Source: an uncultured Lachnospiraceae bacterium
GTDB taxonomy: Bacteria; Bacillota; Clostridia; Lachnospirales; Lachnospiraceae
Direction: 5' to 3'
Length of the DNA: 5,737 bases
NCBI GenBank assembly: GCA_910585345.1
Contig: CAJUDS010000034.1
Coordinates: 1-5,737, forward strand
Below, piece by piece: positions 1 to 4,185 of this stretch. Below the pieces are notes generated by a model. The model was given only the letters and a program-made list of their open reading frames with translations. It searched no databases and had not been told where the DNA came from. Position numbers and translations under genes: made by a program. Positions within the stretch are counted from its first letter, which is position 1; each line of letters begins with the position of its first letter.

Positions 1-54
1 GTAGAACACCAGCCTTCCAAGCTGGATACGTGGGTTCGATTCCCATCACCCGCT
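1..54 (+). tRNA. tRNA-Gly (anticodon TCC), 5' end cut off
   Basis: This is the 3' part of a glycine tRNA; the acceptor 5' strand and most of the D-arm lie before the window. The anticodon stem pairs 9-13 with 21-25 around a seven-base loop, with anticodon TCC at 16-18. The T-arm is 30-46 with the TTCGATT loop, the acceptor 3' strand is 47-53 and the discriminator base is T54. CCA is not encoded. It is the first visible member of a five-tRNA array read in one direction. Confidence 0.93.
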
Positions 55-97
55 GCACTGTGTACGAGACAGACTTTGTATAGAGTGTTTCCATTAT

Positions 98-171
<74 letters not shown>

Positions 172-182
172 CTGCATGGGAG

Positions 183-201
183 ATCGGTCATGCAGACCGG
201 T
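183..201 (+). other. Hairpin in the tRNA-Arg to tRNA-His spacer
   Basis: Bases 183-189 pair with 195-201 (seven pairs, one wobble) around a five-base loop. A competing 6-bp stem, 172-177 with 190-195, uses the loop of the first. In the precursor transcript this spacer would separate two tRNAs and be removed by tRNA-processing nucleases. The hairpin may simply insulate tRNA folding. No T-run follows, so it is not an intrinsic terminator. Confidence 0.4.
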
Positions 202-211
202 TCCCCGTTAT

Positions 212-286
212 GGTGGGTATAGCGCAGTTGGTTAGCGCGCCAGATTGTGGCTCTGGAGGTCAAGGGTTCGAATCCCTTTATCCACC
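212..286 (+). tRNA. tRNA-His (anticodon GTG)
   Basis: The acceptor pairs 213-219 with 279-285. The extra G at 212 opposite discriminator C286 is the G-1:C73 pair characteristic of histidine tRNAs. The anticodon stem is 240-244 with 252-256 and the anticodon GTG is at 247-249. The T-arm is 262-278 with TTCGAAT. CCA is not encoded. Third visible tRNA of the array. Confidence 0.97.
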
Positions 287-311
287 TTTACACAGGAGTA
301 TATCGTCATAA

Positions 312-383
312 TGGGCTATCGCCAAGCGGTAAGGCACAGGACTTTGACTCCTGCATTCGCTGGTTCGAATCCAGTTAGCCCAG
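312..383 (+). tRNA. tRNA-Gln (anticodon TTG)
   Basis: The acceptor pairs 312-318 (beginning with U, as is common for bacterial tRNA-Gln) with 376-382, and the discriminator is G383. The anticodon stem is 337-341 with 349-353 and the anticodon TTG is at 344-346. The T-arm is 359-375 with TTCGAAT. The D-arm is short, giving a total of 72 bases. CCA is not encoded. Confidence 0.95.
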
Positions 384-400
384 TTTTCTGTTATTTCTAT

Positions 401-473
401 GGGACACTAGCTCAGGTGGTAGAGCACTTGACTTTTAATCAAGTTGTCGGGGGTTCGAGCCCCCCGTGTCTCA
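401..473 (+). tRNA. tRNA-Lys (anticodon TTT)
   Basis: The acceptor pairs 401-407 with 466-472 (one G-T pair) and the discriminator is A473. The anticodon stem is 427-431 with 439-443 and the anticodon TTT is at 434-436. The T-arm is 449-465. CCA is not encoded. It is the last tRNA before the terminator. The 3' ends of tRNA genes are frequent integration sites, but I found no second copy of this tRNA's 3' end in the window. Confidence 0.96.
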
Positions 474-478
474 TGTAG

Positions 479-507
479 AAAGCCTTGTTGATACAGGGCT
501 TTTTTTA
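479..507 (+). terminator. Intrinsic terminator of the tRNA operon
   Basis: A 7-bp stem (481-487 with 494-500, one wobble, extendable with flanking A-T pairs) has a six-base loop and is followed at once by a run of T to 506. It lies six bases after the end of tRNA-Lys and would end the tRNA transcript, isolating it from the protein operon that follows. Confidence 0.88.
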
Positions 508-529
508 TTCCCAAAGAGCGGGAAAGAGT

Positions 530-550
530 ATTTGCCAGATACCTGCAAAT
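530..550. promoter_or_regulatory. Possible operator: inverted repeat over the -35 box
   Basis: ATTTGC (530-535) and GCAAAT (545-550) form a perfect 6-bp inverted repeat with a nine-base centre. The centre-to-centre distance of 15 bases is longer than one helical turn. It overlaps the -35 box and most of the promoter spacer, where a bound repressor would block RNA polymerase. No DNA-binding regulator is encoded in the operon, so a cognate protein would have to come from elsewhere. It could be chance in AT-rich DNA. Confidence 0.3.
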
Positions 551-560
551 GGTGTAAAAT
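532..560 (+). promoter_or_regulatory. Sigma-A-type promoter of the GHKL/STAS-like/membrane operon
   Basis: The -35 box TTGCCA (532-537, five of six consensus) and the -10 box TAAAAT (555-560, five of six) are separated by 17 bases. Transcription would start near 567, giving a 5' leader of about 43 bases before the ATG at 610. It lies 25 bases after the tRNA terminator, so this operon is expressed independently of the tRNAs. Confidence 0.7.
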
Positions 561-609
561 AAACTTCAGGTAGGGACTGTTACATAAGATGGGGCAAAGA
601 GACGGATAG

Positions 610-1767
610 ATGTTAGACGCTACATGTTTATTTGAAAAAAATGTGAATAAAAAGAGAAAAACGAGAGACATTAAGCCTGACCGGAATGGCAGAATTGTTT
701 TATCTTTTCGGAACAACAGATTTACTTCCGTCGAATTAAGGGATTTATCATCAGACATAAATTATATCTTAAAAGTGTATAAAAACTATGTGAAAGAAAT
801 TGTAATATTCGTAAGGTATTTTGCACCGAAAGATAAGCTGGTATATATTTTACTGGAATCTGTTTTATATACACTGATTCATAAATATAAAATAAACGCA
901 GTTTTGGAACGTGAAAAATGGGCTTACAATATCAATACGGGCGGGTTGGAAAACGCGCTGATTACAAAGCTGGCGACCAGACAAATGGACTATAACCGGT
1001 TTGTGGAATCCTTTCATTTTTTTATCGATAAAAATCATTTCCGCAGAGTGATGTTAAAAGAAAAAGTGACGGATGAGTCAACTTCTAATTTAGTGACGGA
1101 AATCAAGACATTTTTGTTCCACTTTCATATGGACAGAACTTTTGACTCAGAACTGGCTCTGATGATCGGAGAACTGGCGGATAATGTGTATGAACATGCG
1201 GAGGCAGACTGTCTCATTGATATTGATATTACGGACAATATGAATATCTACAAAGACAGTGAAAAAAAGTATTACGCCATTAATATTGTGGTGCTGAATT
1301 TCTCTTCTAAATGCCTGCATACGGATATACGGGATAAAATATTAAAGGTTTATTATAAAAATTCCGCCAGATATGACGCAGTAAAAGAAGCGTATGAGAA
1401 TCATAAGCTGCAGTACGGAAAAAATTATAATGAAATGGATTTTTTTAATGTCGCTTCCTTTCAGGATGATATTTCCGGAAGAAAAGACGAGACAGAAACC
1501 GGAGGGACAGGGCTGGGTCAGATGGTACGCAACATTGTGGAAAGCGCGCATGAAGATTACTGCTATGTGCTGACGGGAAACAGCGGAATCTGGTTCAGAA
1601 AAGAATGTTTGAAATATACGGACGACGGCTGGATCGGGTTTAATAAGAGCGGTAATTTTATCAGTGAGATACCGGATGAAGAATCGATCATTAAGTCAAA
1701 TACATATCTGCCTGGGATAGGCTATAATTTTATGTTATGTTTTGGGGGAAAGTCAGATGAACAATAG
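610..1767 (+). CDS. GHKL-fold ATPase/kinase-like protein (HATPase), 385 aa
   Basis: Cytosolic protein whose C-terminal half resembles the GHKL ATPase fold (Hsp90, histidine kinases, anti-sigma kinases such as SpoIIAB/RsbW). The N-box is at residues 186-197 (IGELADNVYEHA, with E188, D191, N192 and H196; N192 would coordinate Mg). A glycine-rich lid motif GGTGLG is at 298-303. The canonical DxGxG box expected between them is replaced near residues 230-233 (NFSS), so nucleotide binding may be altered. Residues 27-100 alternate predicted strands and helices, compatible with a STAS-like or other alpha/beta domain. The lack of a His phosphoacceptor box and membrane segments argues against an ordinary sensor kinase. 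ATG 610 is the only reasonable early start; its Shine-Dalgarno is weak (purine-rich 591-602). It overlaps the STAS-like gene by 11 bases. The fold call is fairly secure. The biological role is unknown; a partner-switching regulator is inferred. Confidence 0.85.
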   Translation: MLDATCLFEKNVNKKRKTRDIKPDRNGRIVLSFRNNRFTSVELRDLSSDINYILKVYKNYVKEIVIFVRYFAPKDKLVYILLESVLYTLIHKYKINAVLEREKWAYNINTGGLENALITKLATRQMDYNRFVESFHFFIDKNHFRRVMLKEKVTDESTSNLVTEIKTFLFHFHMDRTFDSELALMIGELADNVYEHAEADCLIDIDITDNMNIYKDSEKKYYAINIVVLNFSSKCLHTDIRDKILKVYYKNSARYDAVKEAYENHKLQYGKNYNEMDFFNVASFQDDISGRKDETETGGTGLGQMVRNIVESAHEDYCYVLTGNSGIWFRKECLKYTDDGWIGFNKSGNFISEIPDEESIIKSNTYLPGIGYNFMLCFGGKSDEQ

Positions 1768-2065
1768 AATAGAACTGGTGTTTGACAAAACGATCACAGT
1801 GCTGACAGGAAATCCTTTTGGCAGAAACACGTATAAAAAACAGATTGCGCCGAAAATTAGCAATTATGATTCGGAGTTTGAAGTGATTATACCGGATGTG
1901 ATAGAAGATATCGGCAGTTCGTTTGTTCAGGGTATCTATGCGACGATCAGCGAGAGCATCGGGAAGAAAAGAGCTCTGCAGGTGATGAAATTATACAGTT
2001 CCAGAGAAACTATCAGAAATAAAATTGCCAAATCGATTAAAACATATGGGATAGAAAAAAGATGA
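1757..2065 (+). CDS. STAS-like small protein (DUF4325-type), 102 aa
   Basis: Small soluble protein resembling the STAS-like DUF4325 family, which often accompanies GHKL ATPase-like proteins. A hydrophobic strand (residues 41-46, FEVIIP) is followed by D47 and the segment IEDIGSSFVQGIY (49-61), which occupies the place of the STAS loop and helix. S54 or S55 could be phosphoacceptors by analogy with SpoIIAA/RsbV; this is inference. ATG 1757 is chosen because GGGGGAAA (1744-1751) lies just upstream at good spacing. A TTG five codons earlier would fall inside that Shine-Dalgarno. The gene starts within the last 11 bases of the ATPase gene and ends in an ATGA overlap with the next gene, so the three are probably made in coordinated amounts. 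Likely role: binding partner or substrate of the GHKL protein. The family assignment rests on pattern and context. Confidence 0.75.
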   Translation: MNNRIELVFDKTITVLTGNPFGRNTYKKQIAPKISNYDSEFEVIIPDVIEDIGSSFVQGIYATISESIGKKRALQVMKLYSSRETIRNKIAKSIKTYGIEKR

Positions 2066-2571
2066 GATTTGTTACAATTTGTGAAGAAATGATCCAGCAG
2101 GCACAAATAACAGGAGGTTTATCGCCGGGCGACTGTCTGGATTTGGCTGCAGTTATCATATCAGTTGCCGCAATGCTTATTTCTGTGTTTGCGCTGTGGC
2201 AAAACAGACAGATCAATACGACAAATCTGCAGGCAGTTTATTTTGAAAAGATTTTTTCTACCTATTGTATCAAAGAAATACCCAAAAAAGTATCGAAACT
2301 GAGATTTGTCGATGGACGTTTGGACAGGTCATATCAGGGACTGGTTAATACGATGATGGATATGATCAGGGACTGTAAATATTTTCAATATGCCAAAAAT
2401 ACTTTTTACAGAGAGCTGGAAGGTAAGACGATAGAACTGGAAGATAAGTTATTAAATGAAGCCGGAGCGCTGGTTGACAGCGAGGAGGAGCAAAATGAAT
2501 TTTTTGACTCCGTGGATGAGGACGTCAGAGAGATTGTAAAACTGATTAATAAGAACTATCATAAGTTTTAA
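2062..2571 (+). CDS. Single-pass membrane protein of unknown function, 169 aa
   Basis: Not recognised. After about 25 mostly polar residues comes one strongly hydrophobic segment (about 26-46, beginning LDLAAVIISVAAML) ending in W and then QNRQ. By the positive-inside rule the long C-terminal part (about 47-169) is probably cytoplasmic. That part is predicted mostly helical, rich in charged residues, with an acidic stretch at 140-155 (DSEEEQNEFFDSVDEDV). No enzyme motif or signal-peptidase site is evident. It starts in an ATGA overlap with the STAS-like gene. ATG 2089 is an alternative start that would shorten the N-terminus by nine residues while keeping the membrane segment. As last gene of the operon it could be the membrane anchor or effector controlled by the GHKL/STAS-like pair; this is inference from gene order only. 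Confidence 0.75.
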   Translation: MRFVTICEEMIQQAQITGGLSPGDCLDLAAVIISVAAMLISVFALWQNRQINTTNLQAVYFEKIFSTYCIKEIPKKVSKLRFVDGRLDRSYQGLVNTMMDMIRDCKYFQYAKNTFYRELEGKTIELEDKLLNEAGALVDSEEEQNEFFDSVDEDVREIVKLINKNYHKF

Positions 2572-2600
2572 TATTGGTTACATATTATTATAGTATCGAT

Positions 2601-2652
2601 ACAGTTTTTTCATGCCAGATTTTATCCGGCATGGAAAGACTGTTTTATTTTT
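2601..2652 (+). terminator. Strong intrinsic terminator of the GHKL/STAS-like operon
   Basis: A long hairpin pairs 2601-2616 with 2628-2643 (16 bp, two G-T wobbles). The apical part continues after one A-C mismatch with three more pairs. It is followed by T-rich 2644-2652, and lies 29 bases after the stop codon of the membrane-protein gene. Its T-tract overlaps the final codons of the minus-strand transposase remnant. Confidence 0.88.
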
Positions 2653-2905
2653 GCGTTACAATTTGTCCATGCATGCGCCTGGCGTGGGTTAAGAGCCACG
2701 GAAAATGGATTTTCATGGGTAAGATCATGACAAACGCCAAATTATAAACATTTGTATGACAGCTGTAGTGAGCGCCCATTTGCCAAATTGACAGTTTCTG
2801 TATCAGCTCCTGCCTGCGGATATCGTATTTTCTAACTGCCCTGACTATTCCAATGGGATGTTCTACAAAAATATTATCTTTATGCCGTTGTACTTTCCAC
2901 GCAGA
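2645..2905 (-). pseudogene. Transposase C-terminal remnant (IS1182-like DDE type, tentative)
   Basis: On the minus strand a frame is open from about 3011 down to a TAA at 2645-2647 but has no start codon in its upper part. Its lower part reads like the C-terminus of a DDE transposase. VEHPIG (encoded near 2849-2866) matches the VEHPFG-type motif that carries the last catalytic Glu in IS1182-like transposases. About 40 residues later VYNLAFVMIL resembles the conserved YNL..V helix. Upstream the frame passes into a GC-rich, low-complexity stretch (RTGRSGKGRPRP) that does not look like transposase, so the N-terminal catalytic part is missing or scrambled. The last codons overlap the plus-strand operon terminator. 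The family name is from memory of the motif only; I am moderately confident it is transposon debris and less sure of the family. Confidence 0.45.
2672..2694. repeat. Direct repeat, left copy
   Basis: This 23-bp sequence beginning CATGCGCCTG recurs at 3222-3244 with 21 of 23 identical bases (differences at 2682 and 2686). The copies are 550 bases apart and in the same orientation. In this copy CGTGG (2683-2687) can pair with CCACG (2696-2700) around an eight-base loop. On the minus strand it lies within the C-terminal codons of the transposase remnant. Confidence 0.7.
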
Positions 2906-2914
2906 CGGACCGGA

Positions 2915-2963
2915 CGCGCCATCCGGGCGCGGGCGGCCTTTCCCGGACCTCCCTGTCCGGGAA
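2915..2963. repeat. Two adjacent GC-rich perfect hairpins
   Basis: Bases 2915-2920 pair with 2926-2931 (six G-C pairs, five-base loop). Bases 2940-2948 pair with 2955-2963 (nine perfect pairs, six-base loop). They lie in a stretch much richer in G and C than the surrounding sequence. Neither is followed by a T-run, so terminator function is unlikely. They may be part of a REP/MITE-like insertion or a structured RNA. Confidence 0.55.
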
Positions 2964-3038
2964 CTGCTGGCAGAGGACAGGGCAGTAAGAAAATGCTGGT
3001 ATCCTTCGGCAAGTCACAGATACCGAAAGCTGTCAATC

Positions 3039-3058
3039 CTGCGGCTGTTTTGCCGCAG
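3039..3058. repeat. Perfect 7-bp hairpin
   Basis: CTGCGGC (3039-3045) pairs with GCCGCAG (3052-3058) around a six-base TGTTTT loop. There is no following T-run. It belongs to the hairpin-rich part of the gene-free stretch. Nearby, 3016-3028 is an inverted, slightly gapped copy of 3124-3138. Confidence 0.55.
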
Positions 3059-3130
3059 CCATATAAAAATGATTCCGTGAAATGAAACAGTCACTACGAA
3101 AAAGAGCGTTTTTTCCATTGTATTTTCGGT

Positions 3131-3179
3131 ATTTCTGTAGAAGCTGCCCGGCGTACGTACAGAAATCTATGCCGGGCAG
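3131..3179. other. Interleaved inverted repeats, possible H-type pseudoknot or switch
   Basis: Two perfect 9-bp inverted repeats are interleaved. ATTTCTGTA (3131-3139) matches TACAGAAAT (3158-3166), and CTGCCCGGC (3144-3152) matches GCCGGGCAG (3171-3179). The two halves of each repeat start exactly 27 bases apart. The second stem can extend inward by three pairs (one wobble), leaving a 12-base loop that holds almost all of the first repeat's right half. As RNA this could be a pseudoknot or two mutually exclusive hairpins; as DNA it could be a compound binding or recombination site. No T-run follows. Confidence 0.6.
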
Positions 3180-3221
3180 TGCCCAGGCTGACCGATTCTG
3201 AATGTTCCTAAAATGTTAACA

Positions 3222-3244
3222 CATGCGCCTGTCGTAGGTTAAGA
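3222..3244. repeat. Direct repeat, right copy
   Basis: Partner of the repeat at 2672-2694 (21 of 23 bases identical). It lies 10 bases before the -35 box of the downstream operon. TTAAC (3216-3220) and GTTAA (3238-3242) form a short inverted repeat around its core. The repeat may bound an inserted segment, may be a second fragment of the same decayed element, or may be a regulatory site. Confidence 0.7.
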
Positions 3245-3254
3245 TCAGATTTGT

Positions 3255-3283
3255 TTGACAAAATGGGATGAATATACTAAAAT
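3255..3283 (+). promoter_or_regulatory. Sigma-A promoter of the 3321-5547 operon
   Basis: A perfect -35 box TTGACA (3255-3260), a 17-base spacer and a -10 box TAAAAT (3278-3283, five of six) are present. Transcription would start near 3290, leaving about 31 bases of leader before ATG 3321. The promoter explains why a longer open frame beginning at the TTG in the -35 box is not the true gene start. Confidence 0.8.
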
Positions 3284-3320
3284 CTTATCATTGCACCAAT
3301 TTCAGGTTATGGGAGGCAGG

Positions 3321-3974
3321 ATGGAGAAGAGACAGCGTTATTTTGAAGAAGCGTTATGCGATTTTATGCATGATGCAGCCAGCGGCGGGGCTATCAGACA
3401 TCTGGTTGATCTGGGCTACTCGGTGGAACAGATGATGCAGACGCTTTCTTATCCCACGCCGCGTGAACGCGTACGGCGGACTGTATACCGATATATGCGG
3501 GAATCCGGCCAGCTTTTGACGGATTCTGATATTGCGGGCGGAAAATATGCGTGTGCTGCGCCGGACAAAAAAGGCGCTGAGAGATGTTCTGCCTTTCGGA
3601 AGGTACGCCTGCAGATTTCGAATGCAGAGAGCGTTGGCAGATACCTGTATGAGAAAATCCGTGAGAACGGGGCGGAAAATGTTTATTTTTCGTGTCCGTT
3701 TGGTATTTGGTTTGCGCAGGAGCATGGAGACATATGCACTGACAGTAATCTGCGGCAGCGGCTGTCTTATCTAAGCCGGAGGGAACAGGATTATATTATA
3801 GGGATTCCCTGGGAAAACAGGGTGATGTACCACAGGCTGAATGACCGGATGCGTGAGATTGGCAGGAAGCTGATCCTGCATGGAGAGCCGGGGTGCTGCT
3901 ATTATTTCATGAAAACAGGAGAAATTGCCGAAGGCATACCGGGAAAATGGAATTATGAGGGATCGGAAAAATGA
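3321..3974 (+). CDS. Unrecognised cytosolic protein, 217 aa
   Basis: Function unknown; I recognise no family. The protein has no signal peptide or membrane segment. Residues 12-65 look helical and could include a helix-turn-helix-like pair (HLVDLGYSVEQMMQTL, then PTPRERVRRTVYRYMRE), rich in Arg. A middle linker (66-95) precedes a C-terminal alpha/beta part with FSCPFGIW (123-130) and DYIIGIPWENRVMY (157-170). Cysteines (residues 78, 89, 125, 139, 192, 193) are scattered with no clear metal motif. ATG 3321 is preferred because GGGAGG (3311-3316) precedes it, although the spacing is short. ATG 3309 would add four residues. The stop overlaps the next start as ATGA, so it is likely coupled to the DUF6472-like gene and co-transcribed with the MATE transporter. 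A DNA-binding role is only a guess. Confidence 0.8.
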   Translation: MEKRQRYFEEALCDFMHDAASGGAIRHLVDLGYSVEQMMQTLSYPTPRERVRRTVYRYMRESGQLLTDSDIAGGKYACAAPDKKGAERCSAFRKVRLQISNAESVGRYLYEKIRENGAENVYFSCPFGIWFAQEHGDICTDSNLRQRLSYLSRREQDYIIGIPWENRVMYHRLNDRMREIGRKLILHGEPGCCYYFMKTGEIAEGIPGKWNYEGSEK

Positions 3975-4174
3975 GAAAACAAAATGGCAGGGATAAGTCT
4001 CAGAACCAGTGCGGAAGTTGTATGTATTATGAATACGATGAGGAATATGAATGCTATATCTGCCAGATGGATTTGGACGAGGACGAAATGGCGCATTTTC
4101 TGCAGGAGAAGCATTTTGCCTGCCCGTACTACCGGTATGGAGATGAATATACGATTGTGAGAAAACAGATATAG
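3971..4174 (+). CDS. Small four-cysteine protein, DUF6472-like, 67 aa
   Basis: Small acidic protein resembling the DUF6472 family, a group of short clostridial proteins of unknown function. It has C14-x2-C17, C31 (and C28) and C51, a spacing suited to a zinc-ribbon-like or other metal site. These sit in a Tyr/Asp/Glu-rich core containing MYYEYDEEYE (18-27), the acidic helix DLDEDEMAHFL (34-44) and CPYYRYGDEY (51-60). The start codon lies in an ATGA overlap with the preceding gene, with GAGGGA-type Shine-Dalgarno bases at 3958-3963. Its own stop overlaps the ribosome binding site of the MATE gene, which begins 11 bases later. The tight packing suggests a shared transcript. Role not established; metal binding is inferred from the cysteines. 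Confidence 0.82.
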   Translation: MRKQNGRDKSQNQCGSCMYYEYDEEYECYICQMDLDEDEMAHFLQEKHFACPYYRYGDEYTIVRKQI

Positions 4175-4185
4175 GAGAGAGAACG

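Larger units (their letters stand above)
2653..3254. other. Gene-free stretch with mobile-element debris and hairpins
   Basis: No convincing intact gene is present on either strand. The plus-strand open frames starting near 2853-2858 are low-complexity, Arg/Pro/Gly-rich translations of the GC-rich hairpin segment with no ribosome binding site. The stretch contains the minus-strand transposase remnant, the 23-bp direct repeats, four perfect hairpins and the interleaved inverted repeats annotated separately. It lies between a strong terminator and the promoter of the next operon. Confidence 0.65.

Noticed and set aside
451..473. tRNA-Lys 3' end as an attachment site with a matching downstream copy
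   Set aside because: No second copy of the T-arm/acceptor end was found between 474 and 5672, and no integrase gene is present.
245..478. Plus-strand open frame of 77 codons across the tRNA-His, -Gln and -Lys genes
   Set aside because: It is entirely made of tRNA sequence (the peptide translates anticodon and T-arms) and has no ribosome binding site.
471..758. Minus-strand open frame of 95 codons over the tRNA terminator and the GHKL gene start
   Set aside because: Antisense to a well-supported gene, its promoter and a terminator; no recognisable domain.
1742..1756. Upstream TTG start for the STAS-like gene
   Set aside because: The TTG lies inside the purine-rich Shine-Dalgarno that correctly serves ATG 1757.
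2593..2602. Perfect palindrome GTATCGATAC after the membrane-protein gene
   Set aside because: A 10-bp palindrome in AT-rich DNA that partly overlaps the terminator stem; no context supports an operator role.
2853..3085. Two overlapping plus-strand open frames of 75 codons in the gene-free stretch
   Set aside because: Low-complexity Arg/Pro/Gly translations of hairpin DNA, no Shine-Dalgarno, and the better-looking protein signal is on the opposite strand.
2653..3254. CRISPR array or retron non-coding RNA
   Set aside because: Only two copies of the 23-bp repeat exist, 550 bases apart with no regular spacers, and no reverse transcriptase or cas gene is present.
3255..3320. TTG start at 3255 for the 217-aa gene
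   Set aside because: The TTG is part of a perfect -35 box and would lie upstream of the predicted transcription start; ATG 3321 has a GGGAGG upstream.
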